A stretch of 64,000 nt of DNA from Cytobacillus gottheilii (GCF_001636345.1 NZ_KV440945.1:3243354-3307353), one strand, 5' to 3'. Shown: positions 10,044 to 18,799, counted from the first letter of the stretch. Notes: generated by a model not told the origin, from the letters alone. Numbers and translations are program-made.

Positions 10044-10280
10044 ATGAAAGATCAATCAAACACCGAACTGATGAAGGCTCGCGCGATGAAAAGAAAAAGA
10101 TTGAAAGAAGATTTTATTCTAGAGCTCTATATTGACATGCTTGTGTATGAAGCTGAATTACTGCATAAAAAAGATTTACTGCTGAAAAAGATTGACCTTG
10201 CCATCGATCAGCGTGACAAGTCCCGGTTTATGACGCTGGCAAAGGAATATGCAGGGCTCACCAAACAATTTGGAACGTAA
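10044..10280 (+). CDS. yhzC: IDEAL-domain small protein (YhzC-like)
   Basis: A 78-residue charged, helical protein. Residues 25-70 form an IDEAL domain, recognisable from LYIDMLVYEAELLHKKDLL and the following IDLAIDQRDKSRF. IDEAL domains occur in several short Bacillus proteins of unknown role and at the C-terminus of ReoM/YpiB-like proteins. The ATG at 10044 is chosen because GAGGTGA lies 5 nt before it; an in-frame GTG at 10035 is part of that SD. It lies upstream of comK and divergent from it, matching the B. subtilis comK-yhzC neighbourhood. Confidence 0.8.
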   Translation: MKDQSNTELMKARAMKRKRLKEDFILELYIDMLVYEAELLHKKDLLLKKIDLAIDQRDKSRFMTLAKEYAGLTKQFGT

Positions 10281-10282
10281 AA

Positions 10283-10322
10283 GAAAACCTCTCCTGCTAA
10301 CAATAGAGGAGAGGTTTTTCTT
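10283..10322 (+). terminator. Terminator after the IDEAL-domain gene
   Basis: Arms AAAACCTCTCCT and AGGAGAGGTTTT pair perfectly, followed by TTCTTTA. A-tracts on the other flank would let it also serve the convergent yhfN gene. Confidence 0.88.
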
Positions 10323-10330
10323 TAATAAGG

Positions 10331-10367
10331 AACGAGCAGGGTTACTGACTCTGCTCGTTTTTTTCTT
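10331..10367 (+). terminator. Second hairpin with T-run, overlapping the end of yhfN
   Basis: ACGAGCAG pairs with CTGCTCGT and is followed by seven T on the plus strand. It includes the yhfN stop codon and would act as a back-up terminator against read-through into antisense yhfN. Confidence 0.65.
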
Positions 10368-11634
10368 GATTTCTTTTTTGAATTTCGAACTCCTCGAGCA
10401 TAGAAATCCGCTCAAGCATGGAAGGATGTCCGTATCGGAAGATCTTTACTAGAAGCGGCGGGTTCACTTGACTCCGTCCTGCACGAGTCAGCTCTTGAAA
10501 AGTGGCGATGGCTGCATCCGTGTTTTCAGTCATCTCAATTGCATAAGTATCTGCCCGTGTTTCCTGATATCGGGAAACTAGATTTTCAAAAGGACTTGCA
10601 GCAAATAGCAGCATTGAAACAATCATTAAAAATAACGGGAAAGAACGAATATCATGAACCGCTGGAATTCTCAGCGCTTTGCCAAAACGGGTAACAACCG
10701 CTTCCATTATTTTCGCAGCTAAAAACAAGCCAATTAAGGTGAGCAGCAAATAACCAGCAATGCCAATATAAATATGCTTTTCCACATAATGAGCCATTTC
10801 ATGTGCCATGATGAAGAGAATTTGCTCATCATCCAGTCTGTTTAACGTCGTATCCCAAAGCACGATTCTTGAATTAGAACCAATGCCCGTCACATAAGCA
10901 TTCAGAGCATTTGTTTTCTCAGCCATATTTACTTCGAACACGTGCTCAGCAGGAATATTCGCCTGGTCAGCAAGGTTTAAGATCTTCTCTTCAAGCTCTT
11001 GGTTTTTTAACGGGTAAAAGTCATTGTATAACGGGTCAATGATCACCGGCTGTAAAAACATGATAAATAGTGAAAATGGCACAGATAGAAGCCAGGCGTA
11101 CAGCCACCATCGTTTGATGCTTTTTTGCATGAGCCAATAGAGGACGGCTGCAATGACAGCCATTGTGCCAAAATTAATCCAGAAATCGATTAGCTCATCC
11201 TTCATCCAGCTGCTGAAGCTTTGTGTTGAGATATTATAGGTTTTAGATAAAGAATAGCTGATATAACTTAAAGGCAATGTTGCTGCAAACGCAATAAATG
11301 AAAGCCATGCCACATATATAATGGTTTGCACAAATTTATATGTTGAAGATTGCTCTGCCCATTTTTTAAAAACGCCTGAAAGGCCAAATAATAAGATAAA
11401 AAGATAAAGGAGCCATTCAAATGGCGTTGACAAAAAGAAGAGCAGATTTCTAATTTTCGAATATTCCTCACTCAGCATCAGCTCTCTGCCATTTAAAAAC
11501 GTGGCAGGGTCTGCGCGCGAACCTTCATATTCAAACGGAAGACTTGCATCCGCAAAATAAAATAAATACCAATAAAAAAATAACCCATATAAACAATAGG
11601 CTAAAATTCCATATAAGCCAATTTTCCTTGCCAT
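10342..11634 (-). CDS. yhfN: M48 family zinc metallopeptidase (Ste24/CAAX protease-like, YhfN)
   Basis: A 430-residue integral membrane metalloprotease. The zinc site is HEMAH (HExxH) within a membrane-associated helix, and the third ligand is the Glu of QETRADTYA. At least five hydrophobic spans surround the catalytic domain, as in Ste24-type M48A enzymes. Length and position next to comK/yhzC agree with YhfN of B. subtilis. Substrates are unknown; family members handle membrane proteins or prenylated peptides. The ATG at 11634 is preceded by AAGGGGGG. Transcription is convergent with the IDEAL-domain gene. Confidence 0.9.
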   Translation of the reverse strand: MARKIGLYGILAYCLYGLFFYWYLFYFADASLPFEYEGSRADPATFLNGRELMLSEEYSKIRNLLFFLSTPFEWLLYLFILLFGLSGVFKKWAEQSSTYKFVQTIIYVAWLSFIAFAATLPLSYISYSLSKTYNISTQSFSSWMKDELIDFWINFGTMAVIAAVLYWLMQKSIKRWWLYAWLLSVPFSLFIMFLQPVIIDPLYNDFYPLKNQELEEKILNLADQANIPAEHVFEVNMAEKTNALNAYVTGIGSNSRIVLWDTTLNRLDDEQILFIMAHEMAHYVEKHIYIGIAGYLLLTLIGLFLAAKIMEAVVTRFGKALRIPAVHDIRSFPLFLMIVSMLLFAASPFENLVSRYQETRADTYAIEMTENTDAAIATFQELTRAGRSQVNPPLLVKIFRYGHPSMLERISMLEEFEIQKRNQEKNEQSQ

Positions 11635-11746
11635 CTCATCCCCCCTTGTACAAACTTGTCATTATTAGTGTAGTATAAAACACAAAAATTAGAACTGTTA
11701 ATTTGGACAATCCGAAGATGAGATTACATTTTATAAATAAAGAAGA

Positions 11747-12052
11747 CTAAATCAAATAAGAATAGACTGCTAAACAAGCAATTGATCCAAGAACCACAAA
11801 AATGACATTCACCCCTAAATACGCCAATATAAAGGCTGCACTGGCTCCAAGCAGACCAAACCAAATATCTTCCCCGATAAATAAAACGCCAGGGAAAATT
11901 AATGCACCTAAGGTTGCATAAGGAACATTTTGCAGGACACCTTGAACAAAGGAAGGCAGCTCTGCCCCTTTAAAAAGGAGAAAAGGAAGCAGGCGAGGAA
12001 GATATGTAACAACACCCATTCCAATGATCATCCACATGATTTCACTGCTCAT
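11747..12052 (-). CDS. azlD: AzlD-family membrane protein, small subunit of an amino-acid exporter
   Basis: A 101-residue protein with three to four membrane spans and the AzlD signature MGVVTYLPRLLPFLL. AzlD proteins work with AzlC to export branched-chain amino acids or their analogues. The ATG at 12052 follows AAGGAGG and overlaps the end of azlC by 11 nt, indicating translational coupling. The pair stands alone, without the Lrp-like regulator found in the B. subtilis azl operon. Confidence 0.9.
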   Translation of the reverse strand: MSSEIMWMIIGMGVVTYLPRLLPFLLFKGAELPSFVQGVLQNVPYATLGALIFPGVLFIGEDIWFGLLGASAAFILAYLGVNVIFVVLGSIACLAVYSYLI

Positions 12053-12776
12053 TGTACTTCCTGCCTCCTTCTTTTATGTATTGTACAGCCTCAACCACTA
12101 CTGCAGAGATAAGTGTAGCAGCCACAATCGACCACCCTGTAGATAAACTCTCAGTAACTGTGAAAATACTATTCAAGCAGGCTGAGGTTGCCGCAAGAAT
12201 GACCACTTTCACCCCTTTTTTCATAGAAGGCACAAGCAGTCCAATAAACATGGCATAAAGAGCGACCGACATGCTGTCTTGTAACACAGCTGGGATGCTC
12301 GCACCAATCACATGGCCAACTCCCGAGAAGACAACCCAGCTTGCATAGGCAATCAGATTAACACCCAGCATATACCCTGCTGTAATCTTCCCTTCCTTTA
12401 CAGCAGCTATAGAGAAAGTTTCATCCGTAATGCCAAACGAATAAACAGCCTTCGATAAGGTTGAATCATCCTCTGCTTTTTCATTTAGAGCTGCTGACAT
12501 CAGAAAATGTCTGATATTCACAATAAATGTTGTTGTAATGATCTCAAAAATACTCGTTCCTAATGTAAGCATGGTCAGCGACATATATTGAGAAGCACCA
12601 GCAAACACAATCATACTCATCATAACAGTTTCCGCAAGCGTTAAGCCTGTCGACTTAGCTAATAGACCAAACGTTAACGCGATCGGTGCATAGCCGATTG
12701 CGATCGACAGCCCTGAATGCAGCCCTTTTTTAAAATCAGAGGGAGAAGTCTGTTCTTTCATTGCAATTTCAGTCAT
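12042..12776 (-). CDS. azlC: AzlC-family branched-chain amino-acid exporter, large subunit
   Basis: A 244-residue polytopic membrane protein. It shows the AzlC hallmarks GLSIAIGYAPIALTFGLLA near the N-terminus, FAGASQYMSL and IVNIRHFLMSAAL. With AzlD it forms an LIV-E-type exporter. The ATG at 12776 is preceded by a GGTGG-type SD. It is the first gene of a two-gene minus-strand operon. Substrate specificity cannot be assigned from sequence. Confidence 0.9.
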   Translation of the reverse strand: MTEIAMKEQTSPSDFKKGLHSGLSIAIGYAPIALTFGLLAKSTGLTLAETVMMSMIVFAGASQYMSLTMLTLGTSIFEIITTTFIVNIRHFLMSAALNEKAEDDSTLSKAVYSFGITDETFSIAAVKEGKITAGYMLGVNLIAYASWVVFSGVGHVIGASIPAVLQDSMSVALYAMFIGLLVPSMKKGVKVVILAATSACLNSIFTVTESLSTGWSIVAATLISAVVVEAVQYIKEGGRKYNEQ

Positions 12777-12930
12777 ACTGTAACCACCTTACTAAAAAGT
12801 GTAAACAAAGCGTAATGTTTTTTTCACTGAATCTTCTATCATACATATACACATTCTAACATTTCTATTATATATACGTTACTCGCTTTCAAGCCATTAT
12901 GTATTACTAATAAGGAGTATTTATTCATGC

Positions 12931-12967
12931 AAAGGCAGGATCACCCAAGTAGCTGATCCTGCCTTTT
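12931..12967. terminator. Hairpin after the ABC-importer operon
   Basis: GGCAGGATCA pairs with TGATCCTGCC around a 10-nt loop. The T-run is better on the plus strand (CTTTTTCG) than on the minus strand (TTTGC), so action on the minus-strand operon ending at 12980 is likely but imperfect. Confidence 0.6.
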
Positions 12968-12979
12968 TCGAACATATCA

Positions 12980-13786
12980 TTAAATTAAAATAGCTTGGTC
13001 ATTGGTTAACTGTTCACCGCGAATGCGCTGGAATTCTTCTAGAAGACTTGTAACAGTCAGCCCTTGCTTTTGCTCTTCAGTTGCTTCCATAATAATTTGG
13101 CCTTTATCCATCATAATCAGTTTATTCCCAAGATCAAGTGCCTGCTGCATATTATGGGTCACCATTAAGGTCGTAAGTCCAAAATTGGCCACAATGGTTT
13201 TCGTCAGTTCTGTAATCAGCTCGGCTCTTGAAGGATCAAGTGCAGCCGTATGCTCATCCAGCAGCAAAATTTTCGGTTCAGTAAAAGTCGCCATTAATAA
13301 GGACAATGCTTGACGTTCTCCTCCTGATAAAAGACCAACCTTTGCCTGCAGGCGATTTTCCAATCCTAGGTGAAGCATTTCAAGCTTTTCCTGAAAGAAA
13401 CTGCGTCTGTTCTTTGCTACTCCCATTTTCAATCCGCGCCGGCGTGTTCTCGTATATGCAATAGCCAGGTTTTCTTCAATCGTCATGGAAGGAGCTGTAC
13501 CAGCCATAGGATCCTGAAAGACTCTTCCGATAAGCTCTGAACGTTTATGTTCTTTCCAAAACGTTACATCACTTTCAGCGATCCTGACTTCCCCAACATC
13601 GGGTATCATTTTTCCAGAGATTACATTCATCAATGTAGACTTGCCTGCACCATTGCTGCCAATGACGGTCATAAAGTCACCAGGTGCAAGATGTAGATTG
13701 AGATTTTTGAGCGCCGCCTTCTCGTCCGCGGTTCCCTCATTAAACACTTTATGAATCTGTTTTAGCTGCAGCAAGCTGTTCACCAC
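12980..13786 (-). CDS. ABC transporter ATP-binding protein (COG1101 type)
   Basis: A 268-residue ABC ATPase with Walker A GSNGAGKST, signature LSGGERQALSLLMA, Walker B ILLLDEHTAALDP and the H-loop VTHNMQQA. It energises the permease encoded just upstream. The gene overlaps the permease gene by 38 nt. The true start is uncertain: two GTG codons at 13786/13783 lack an obvious SD, whereas a TTG at 13774 has GGTGA at 5 nt, so the protein may be four residues shorter. Together with the receptor and permease this is the TrpX/Y/Z-like family of importers (COG2984/4120/1101). Confidence 0.88.
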   Translation of the reverse strand: MVNSLLQLKQIHKVFNEGTADEKAALKNLNLHLAPGDFMTVIGSNGAGKSTLMNVISGKMIPDVGEVRIAESDVTFWKEHKRSELIGRVFQDPMAGTAPSMTIEENLAIAYTRTRRRGLKMGVAKNRRSFFQEKLEMLHLGLENRLQAKVGLLSGGERQALSLLMATFTEPKILLLDEHTAALDPSRAELITELTKTIVANFGLTTLMVTHNMQQALDLGNKLIMMDKGQIIMEATEEQKQGLTVTSLLEEFQRIRGEQLTNDQAILI

Positions 13787-14756
13787 TCTTTTCCATCATG
13801 TTTCTGCTTACCTCTGCCATTCTTCTTTTACGCCGCTGCCTTTCACGCTGATTTTCAATCAGCTTTGGAATGACAAGGGCACCGATGACAATTAAAGCAG
13901 TAATAAGCTTCATATCTCCTGTATCAAGAAACTCTACACGAAGTGCCAGCGTTACAATAATTCGATAAAGGATTGCTCCGCCGATGATGGCAAGTGTTGC
14001 TCTCATAATTGTTTTTGCTCCAAAGACGGCTTCACCTATAATGACAGAAGCAAGCCCAATTACAATCATTCCAATTCCCATTCCCACATCACTAAAACCA
14101 TTATATTGGGCAATTAATCCTCCAGAAAGGGCAACGAGTGCATTGGATAATCCAAGGCCAAGCACCTTCAATAAATCTGTATTGGCTGAGAAGCTGCGAA
14201 TCATTGTTTCATTATCTCCTGCCGCCCGAATGGCCAACCCGATATCTGTTTTTAAGAACCAGTCAATCAGGAATTTAAACAAAAAGGCAAGCAGCAGCAT
14301 CAGGACAATAATTCCCCATGTTTTTGGAATAAATCCTGGCATCATACTCTCCAAAAACTCATCAATCCCTAAGCTTTTCCAGAATGAAGTAAGCTTTGTC
14401 ATCATCGTTTCTTCAGATAGTAAAGGTATATTTGATTTCCCCATTATTCTTAAGTTAATTGAATATAAGGCAATCATCATAAGAATCCCTGATAATAAAG
14501 GATTAATTTTTCCTTTAGTATGAAGCAGACCTGTTAAGCAGCCTGCCAGAAAACCGCTGAGCATGGCTGCGGCAGTGGCGATAAATGGATTTACTCCTCC
14601 GACGATCAGCACCGCAGCAACAGCTGCACCAGTCACAAAGCTGCCATCGACCGTTAAATCGGGAAAATCAAGGATTCTAAATGATAAATACACGCCCAAT
14701 GCCATTAAGGCATATATCGCACCTGCCTCTATAGAGTTAAAAATTGCAATAGGCAT
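13749..14756 (-). CDS. ABC transporter permease (COG4120 type)
   Basis: A 335-residue permease of the branched-chain amino acid/sugar (LivH/RbsC-like) fold with 8-9 membrane spans. SFRILDFPDLTVDGSF near the N-terminus is typical of the COG4120 group. It forms the membrane channel for the lipoprotein receptor encoded 28 bp upstream and the ATPase encoded downstream. The ATG at 14756 is preceded by GAAAGGAAGAG. A basic C-terminal tail (RERQRRKRR) probably lies in the cytoplasm. Confidence 0.88.
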   Translation of the reverse strand: MPIAIFNSIEAGAIYALMALGVYLSFRILDFPDLTVDGSFVTGAAVAAVLIVGGVNPFIATAAAMLSGFLAGCLTGLLHTKGKINPLLSGILMMIALYSINLRIMGKSNIPLLSEETMMTKLTSFWKSLGIDEFLESMMPGFIPKTWGIIVLMLLLAFLFKFLIDWFLKTDIGLAIRAAGDNETMIRSFSANTDLLKVLGLGLSNALVALSGGLIAQYNGFSDVGMGIGMIVIGLASVIIGEAVFGAKTIMRATLAIIGGAILYRIIVTLALRVEFLDTGDMKLITALIVIGALVIPKLIENQRERQRRKRRMAEVSRNMMEKSGEQLAAAKTDS

Positions 14757-14784
14757 AAAAGCTCTTCCTTTCTATTTGCCGCTA

Positions 14785-15774
14785 TTATTCTTCAAACTCC
14801 GCAATCTCTTCCCATTCTGTCTTTAGTTCTACACCCATTTCAGCTGCAGCGTTTTTATTGATTAATAGCTTTAGATTTTGAGGATATTGAACAGGAAGCT
14901 CGGAAGGCTGTTTTTCTCCCTTTAATACTTGTGCTGCCATGATGCCTGCTTCATAGCCAATATCATCATAATTAAATCCATATGCAGCAAAGCCCCCGCG
15001 GCTGACAGAATCCAATTCCCCAACAAACAGCGGAAGGTCCTCATCATTTGCCACTTGAATAACAGATTCAAGCGCTGAAACAACGGTATTATCTGTAATA
15101 ATATAGATCATATCTGCTTTACCAATTAGAGATTCGGCAGCCTGCTTTACTTCTGATGAATTTGAAACCGTCGCTTCTACTAGTGATAAATCTGTAGATT
15201 CCATTGCCTCTTTTACAAGATTGATTTGCGCAACAGAATTTTGTTCACCAGCATTATAAACCACTCCAACACTGTCACCGTCCATCTCTTCGTCCATAAA
15301 CTTAACCGTATTAGGAATAGCATCTGGATGATTGTCGATCGTACCCGTAATATTTTCACCTGGCTCATCTACTGACTTTACCAGTTCAGCACCGACAGGA
15401 TCTGTAACAGATGTAAAGATAATCGGAATATCACTTGTCGCATTCAGAGCACTCAGTGCGCTTGGAGTTGAATTAGCAAAAATCAGATCCACACCATCTC
15501 CAACAAAATTGTTTGCAATGGTTTGATTATTATTTTGATCTCCCTGTGCAATTTGCACATCATATTCAACTTCAAGGCCTTCCTCTTCAAGCGCCTTTTT
15601 AAATCCTTCAAACGCAGCATCCAAAGATGGATGTTCAACCAATTGTGTAACACCTATTTTATAAGCATCCTCACCACCGCTATTACTGTTTGCATCATCA
15701 CCGCTTGCAGAACTTCCGCAGCCGCTGAGCAGCAGCATACTTAATAACCCTGCACTATAAATTAATTTTTTCAT
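14785..15774 (-). CDS. ABC transporter substrate-binding lipoprotein (COG2984 type)
   Basis: A 329-residue extracytoplasmic receptor. A type II signal peptide ends in the lipobox LLSGC (Cys19), followed by a Ser/Gly/Asp linker and an ABC_sub_bind domain (PF04392-like): KIGVTQLVEHPSLDAAFEGF, the FTSVTDPVGAELV segment and the ITDNTVVSALE segment. In streptococci, relatives bind tryptophan or other aromatic amino acids; the ligand here is not inferable. First gene of a three-gene operon, with GAGGGGGAG as SD. I see no T-box or other riboswitch upstream. Confidence 0.88.
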   Translation of the reverse strand: MKKLIYSAGLLSMLLLSGCGSSASGDDANSNSGGEDAYKIGVTQLVEHPSLDAAFEGFKKALEEEGLEVEYDVQIAQGDQNNNQTIANNFVGDGVDLIFANSTPSALSALNATSDIPIIFTSVTDPVGAELVKSVDEPGENITGTIDNHPDAIPNTVKFMDEEMDGDSVGVVYNAGEQNSVAQINLVKEAMESTDLSLVEATVSNSSEVKQAAESLIGKADMIYIITDNTVVSALESVIQVANDEDLPLFVGELDSVSRGGFAAYGFNYDDIGYEAGIMAAQVLKGEKQPSELPVQYPQNLKLLINKNAAAEMGVELKTEWEEIAEFEE

Positions 15775-16067
15775 TTCTTGCTCCCCCTCTACTTTAACGC
15801 TTTTATGCTTTTATTCACTAAATTATAAATCCGATGGAGAGCAAACACAAGAGATTTTTTGTAATTGGGAGATAATTATGAAATTTTTATGTCAAGAGTT
15901 GTACATTTAAAATAAGGCTGCGGGAGTACTGCAGATTATAGCATCGTTAAATGAGGGGATTTATCAGGGGAATTCCGATTACTTTATGATTGAATTTGCA
16001 TTTTTCTATTCTAAAAATGAGGGAGATTCCCTTTTAATCGAAGTTTTCAAAGCATATTTATGGAGAT

Positions 16068-16193
16068 CCTATCAAAATTTCCGATTTTCCTATCAAACTT
16101 ATTGCTTTTCCTATCAAACTTCCCCGCTTTCCTATCAAAATAAAAGCTTTTCCTATCAAATCAGCAAAGTTTCCTATCAAATACCAGCACCCG
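16068..16193. repeat. Six tandem 21-bp units containing CCTATCAAA
   Basis: CCTATCAAA starts at 16068, 16089, 16110, 16131, 16152 and 16173, an exact 21-bp period; the other 12 bp of each unit vary. Because 21 is a multiple of three, the plus strand reads as a heptad repeat SYQxxxF and the minus strand as LIGKxxx. The core is conserved while the remainder drifts, so it may be selected as DNA or as peptide. Confidence 0.9.
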
Positions 16194-16232
16194 CCTAATA
16201 GTCGCCTCACCACCTATTTATATCTTTCAAAC

Positions 16233-16264
16233 TAAAAAAGATCATACCCCAAAGTATGATCTTA
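16233..16264 (-). terminator. Terminator after enoyl-CoA hydratase
   Basis: AAGATCATAC pairs with GTATGATCTT over a 6-nt loop and is followed by a T-run on the minus strand, 16 nt past the stop codon. Confidence 0.9.
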
Positions 16265-16279
16265 ACGCCATTCACTTTA

Positions 16280-17059
16280 TTACTCCCCTTTAAAAACAGG
16301 TGCTCTTTTTTCCGCAAAGGCCTCCAATGCTTCTACCCTGTCTTTTGTCGGAATTGTTACTTCATATGCTTTTCTCTCTATCTGTAATCCTGTTTGCAGA
16401 TCGGTATTCATGCCTTGTTTAATCGCAAATTTCGCCTGCTGAAGGGCAATCGGGCCGTTTTTGAGTAAGAGCTCAGCAAACGCATGGCATTCATCTAATA
16501 CATGCAGCGGCTTTTCGGATACCCCTGTCACTAGTCCCCATTCCAGTGCTTCTTCTGCTATGAATCGCTTTGCCGTTAAAATGAGTTCAAGTGCCTTTGC
16601 TTCTCCAATAATCCGCGGAAGCCTTTGTGTTCCGCCTGCCCCTGGAATAATCCCGAGACTGGTCTCCGTTAATCCCATTTTGGCATCTCTCACAGCAAAT
16701 CGAAAATCACATGATAAAGCCATTTCCATGCCGCCTCCGAAGGCAAAACCATTAATCGCCGCAATGGTAGGCTGGGGGAGTGTGTCTATTGCTGTAAACA
16801 CCTCTCCAATTTTATAAATATTGCGGCGTACTTCTTCCTGAGACAATGTTTTGCGTTCTTTAAGATCAGCACCCACACTAAATGACTTTTCACCCGCTCC
16901 CGTAAAAATAACGGCTCTGATATCCTTATCTATCCGGATTCCTTCTATTACATTTTGAAGTTCATTAAGCATTTCATAATTAAAGGCATTTAAAGCATCT
17001 GGGCGATTTAGACGGATCACACTGATAAAATCAAACTTCTCTACTAAGATACAACTCAT
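16280..17059 (-). CDS. Enoyl-CoA hydratase (crotonase family)
   Basis: A 259-residue crotonase. The CoA-binding segment SVGADLKERK and the oxyanion-hole GFAFGGG are present. Both catalytic glutamates of true hydratases are seen: one in GGGMEMA and one in GLTETSLG, followed by IPGAGGTQRLPR. It should hydrate trans-2-enoyl-CoA in beta-oxidation or a related acyl-CoA route. The ATG at 17059 has GAGGGG as SD. It lies 142 bp downstream of the acyl-CoA ligase gene lcfB with a possible terminator in between, so it may be partly co-expressed. It keeps both glutamates, unlike the second crotonase of the window (52566-53342). Confidence 0.92.
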   Translation of the reverse strand: MSCILVEKFDFISVIRLNRPDALNAFNYEMLNELQNVIEGIRIDKDIRAVIFTGAGEKSFSVGADLKERKTLSQEEVRRNIYKIGEVFTAIDTLPQPTIAAINGFAFGGGMEMALSCDFRFAVRDAKMGLTETSLGIIPGAGGTQRLPRIIGEAKALELILTAKRFIAEEALEWGLVTGVSEKPLHVLDECHAFAELLLKNGPIALQQAKFAIKQGMNTDLQTGLQIERKAYEVTIPTKDRVEALEAFAEKRAPVFKGE

Positions 17060-17139
17060 GACTGCCCCTCCTCGTATACATCTATCTAAATACTATTCAA
17101 GAACAAACAATGTAAACCCTTTCAATCTTCTAAATAAAA

Positions 17140-17190
17140 ACAAAACCGCTATAAAGCTCATGCAGGAATCACATAAACCTTCAAGCGGTC
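17140..17190 (-). terminator. Probable terminator after lcfB
   Basis: ACCGCT and AGCGGT arms enclose a long loop with extra partial pairing, followed by TTTTGTTTTT on the minus strand. The stem is short, so termination may be partial. Confidence 0.5.
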
Positions 17191-17201
17191 TGCTCGGCAT
17201 A

Positions 17202-18755
17202 TTATTTTGCTGCCAGCTTATTCCGTAATGCTCTGCGCAATATTTTTCCAGTTGTATTTTTCGGCAGCTCATCAATAAATTCAATTGAAGCTGGAACTTT
17301 GTATTTTGCCAGGTGCGCACCGCAGTAACTTAACAAGTCTATTTCCGTCAGCTGCGGATTTCTGCTGACAATAAAACAGTGCACCGCTTCTCCTAAGTTA
17401 GCATCTGGAACTCCAAGGACAGCTGTTTCAATTACATCTGGATGATCATATAAAACTTCCTCTACTTCCCGCGGATATACATTGTAGCCGCCGACAATGA
17501 TCATGTCCTTTTTTCGATCCACAATATAAAAATAGCCTTCATCATCCTGTCTGGCTAAATCTCCCGTGTACAGCCATCCTTCTCGCAGAGCTGCTGCTGT
17601 ATCCTCCGGTGCGTTGTAATAGCCCTTCATGACATTCGGACCGCGGACAATTAATTCACCGACTTCCCCGAGCTTAACTTCTTCACCAAGTTCATTTACA
17701 ATTTTATTCTCAACATCAATGATGGACTTTCCTATAGATCCAGGCTTTCTCGGGGAATCTAAAGGATTAAAGCAGGTCACTGGAGAAGCCTCAGACAATC
17801 CGTAGCCTTCCGAGATTACAACATTAAATTTCTTTTCAAAACTGGTTAAAAGGGCTACAGGCATAGATGCACCGCCGGAAATACAGAGACGCAGGCTTTC
17901 AAGTGCAGCAGCTTCACCTTCTTCATATTGAAGAAGGAAATTATACATCGTGGGCACCCCTGCAAAAACAGTCGGCTTATATTCCTTCGCCAGCTTAAAG
18001 ATTTCTTTTGGACTAAACTTCGGATCAATTAAAATGGTTGCTCCATTCAAAAGGGGAGCATTTAAGGCAACGGTTAAACAAAACACATGAAACATTGGCA
18101 ACGTGGTAATTACAATATCATTTTCATTCATATGAAGAAAATCGCTCACACTTTTGGCATTGCTGTATAAATTACCATGTGTCAGTATGGCACCTTTTGG
18201 TTTTCCAGTTGTTCCTGACGTATACAGAATTACAGCCGCATCAGTATCTGCTGTATCAGGACCTTGATAGTGAAGACTTCCTTCAGAAAGTAAATGTGTA
18301 AACGATTTCATTTTACTAGACTGTGTTATGGAAGAATCAGCTTGTTGGGCTGCCTGTCCATTCGGTGTTTCACATACAATAAAATGTTCAACTGACGGCA
18401 GCGCCTGATGCATTTTTTCGGCAAGCGGCATAAGTAAATCAAGCATAATTACAACCTTAGCATCGCCGTTATTCACAATATAAGCAATTTCATCCGGTGT
18501 GTAAATTGGATTAATAGGGATCACAGTAGCCCCTAGTCTAAGAGCTCCATGCAGTGAGATCACAAAATGCGGTGAGTTCCCAAGCAGCAAAGCAATATGA
18601 TCGCCTTGCTTTACCCCTAAATCAGCCAGTGCTGAAGCAAACTTTGTAACAGCTCCATCTAATTCAGCATATGTGCTGCTTTCTCCCATAAAATAATACG
18701 CAGTTCTGCTTCCATTTTTTAAAGCTGTCTCATGCAGTTGCTTTGTCAAATTCAT
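17202..18755 (-). CDS. lcfB: Long-chain fatty-acid-CoA ligase LcfB
   Basis: A 517-residue adenylate-forming enzyme that activates fatty acids to acyl-CoA. Core motifs are YTSGTTGKPKGAILTHGN (P-loop), EGYGLSEASPV, YTGDLARQDDEGYFYIVDR and the hinge/lysine region ending in PKNTTGKILRRALR, with the catalytic Lys in TTGK. Length fits LcfB/YhfL of B. subtilis, and the lplJ neighbour agrees. The ATG at 18755 has GGGGATGAAAGG upstream; a longer frame from 18800 would run through a FadR operator and is rejected. The operator predicts derepression when long-chain acyl-CoA is present. Confidence 0.93.
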   Translation of the reverse strand: MNLTKQLHETALKNGSRTAYYFMGESSTYAELDGAVTKFASALADLGVKQGDHIALLLGNSPHFVISLHGALRLGATVIPINPIYTPDEIAYIVNNGDAKVVIMLDLLMPLAEKMHQALPSVEHFIVCETPNGQAAQQADSSITQSSKMKSFTHLLSEGSLHYQGPDTADTDAAVILYTSGTTGKPKGAILTHGNLYSNAKSVSDFLHMNENDIVITTLPMFHVFCLTVALNAPLLNGATILIDPKFSPKEIFKLAKEYKPTVFAGVPTMYNFLLQYEEGEAAALESLRLCISGGASMPVALLTSFEKKFNVVISEGYGLSEASPVTCFNPLDSPRKPGSIGKSIIDVENKIVNELGEEVKLGEVGELIVRGPNVMKGYYNAPEDTAAALREGWLYTGDLARQDDEGYFYIVDRKKDMIIVGGYNVYPREVEEVLYDHPDVIETAVLGVPDANLGEAVHCFIVSRNPQLTEIDLLSYCGAHLAKYKVPASIEFIDELPKNTTGKILRRALRNKLAAK

Positions 18756-18781
18756 CCTTTCATCCCCTTTGAATGACAATA

Positions 18782-18799
18782 TGAATGAGCAATCATTCA
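18782..18799 (-). promoter_or_regulatory. FadR operator upstream of lcfB
   Basis: TGAATGAGCAATCATTCA matches the B. subtilis FadR palindrome (TGAATGA-N4-TCATTCA) in all 14 arm positions. It ends 27 bp before the lcfB start codon, probably over the transcription start. FadR represses fatty-acid degradation genes and is released by long-chain acyl-CoA. Confidence 0.85.

Larger units (their letters stand above)
15775..16279. other. Intergenic region with a 21-bp repeat array
   Basis: This 505-bp gap holds the promoter region of the ABC operon at its left, the 21-bp array at 16068-16193 and the enoyl-CoA hydratase terminator at 16233-16264. An open frame covers 15986-16198 on plus and a shorter one covers the array on minus; neither has an SD, so no gene is called. 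Confidence 0.6.

Noticed and set aside
12901..12960. Short leader peptide starting at ATG 12928 behind TAAGGAG
   Set aside because: It ends after nine codons inside the terminator hairpin and no plus-strand gene follows.
13984..14523. 179-codon plus-strand frame inside the permease gene
   Set aside because: It is antisense to a clear permease with normal family features, and low-complexity Ile/Pro/Ser content marks it as a shadow.
16068..16193. CRISPR-like appearance of the 21-bp array
   Set aside because: The conserved core is only 9 bp, the variable parts are 12 bp, and there are no cas genes in the window.
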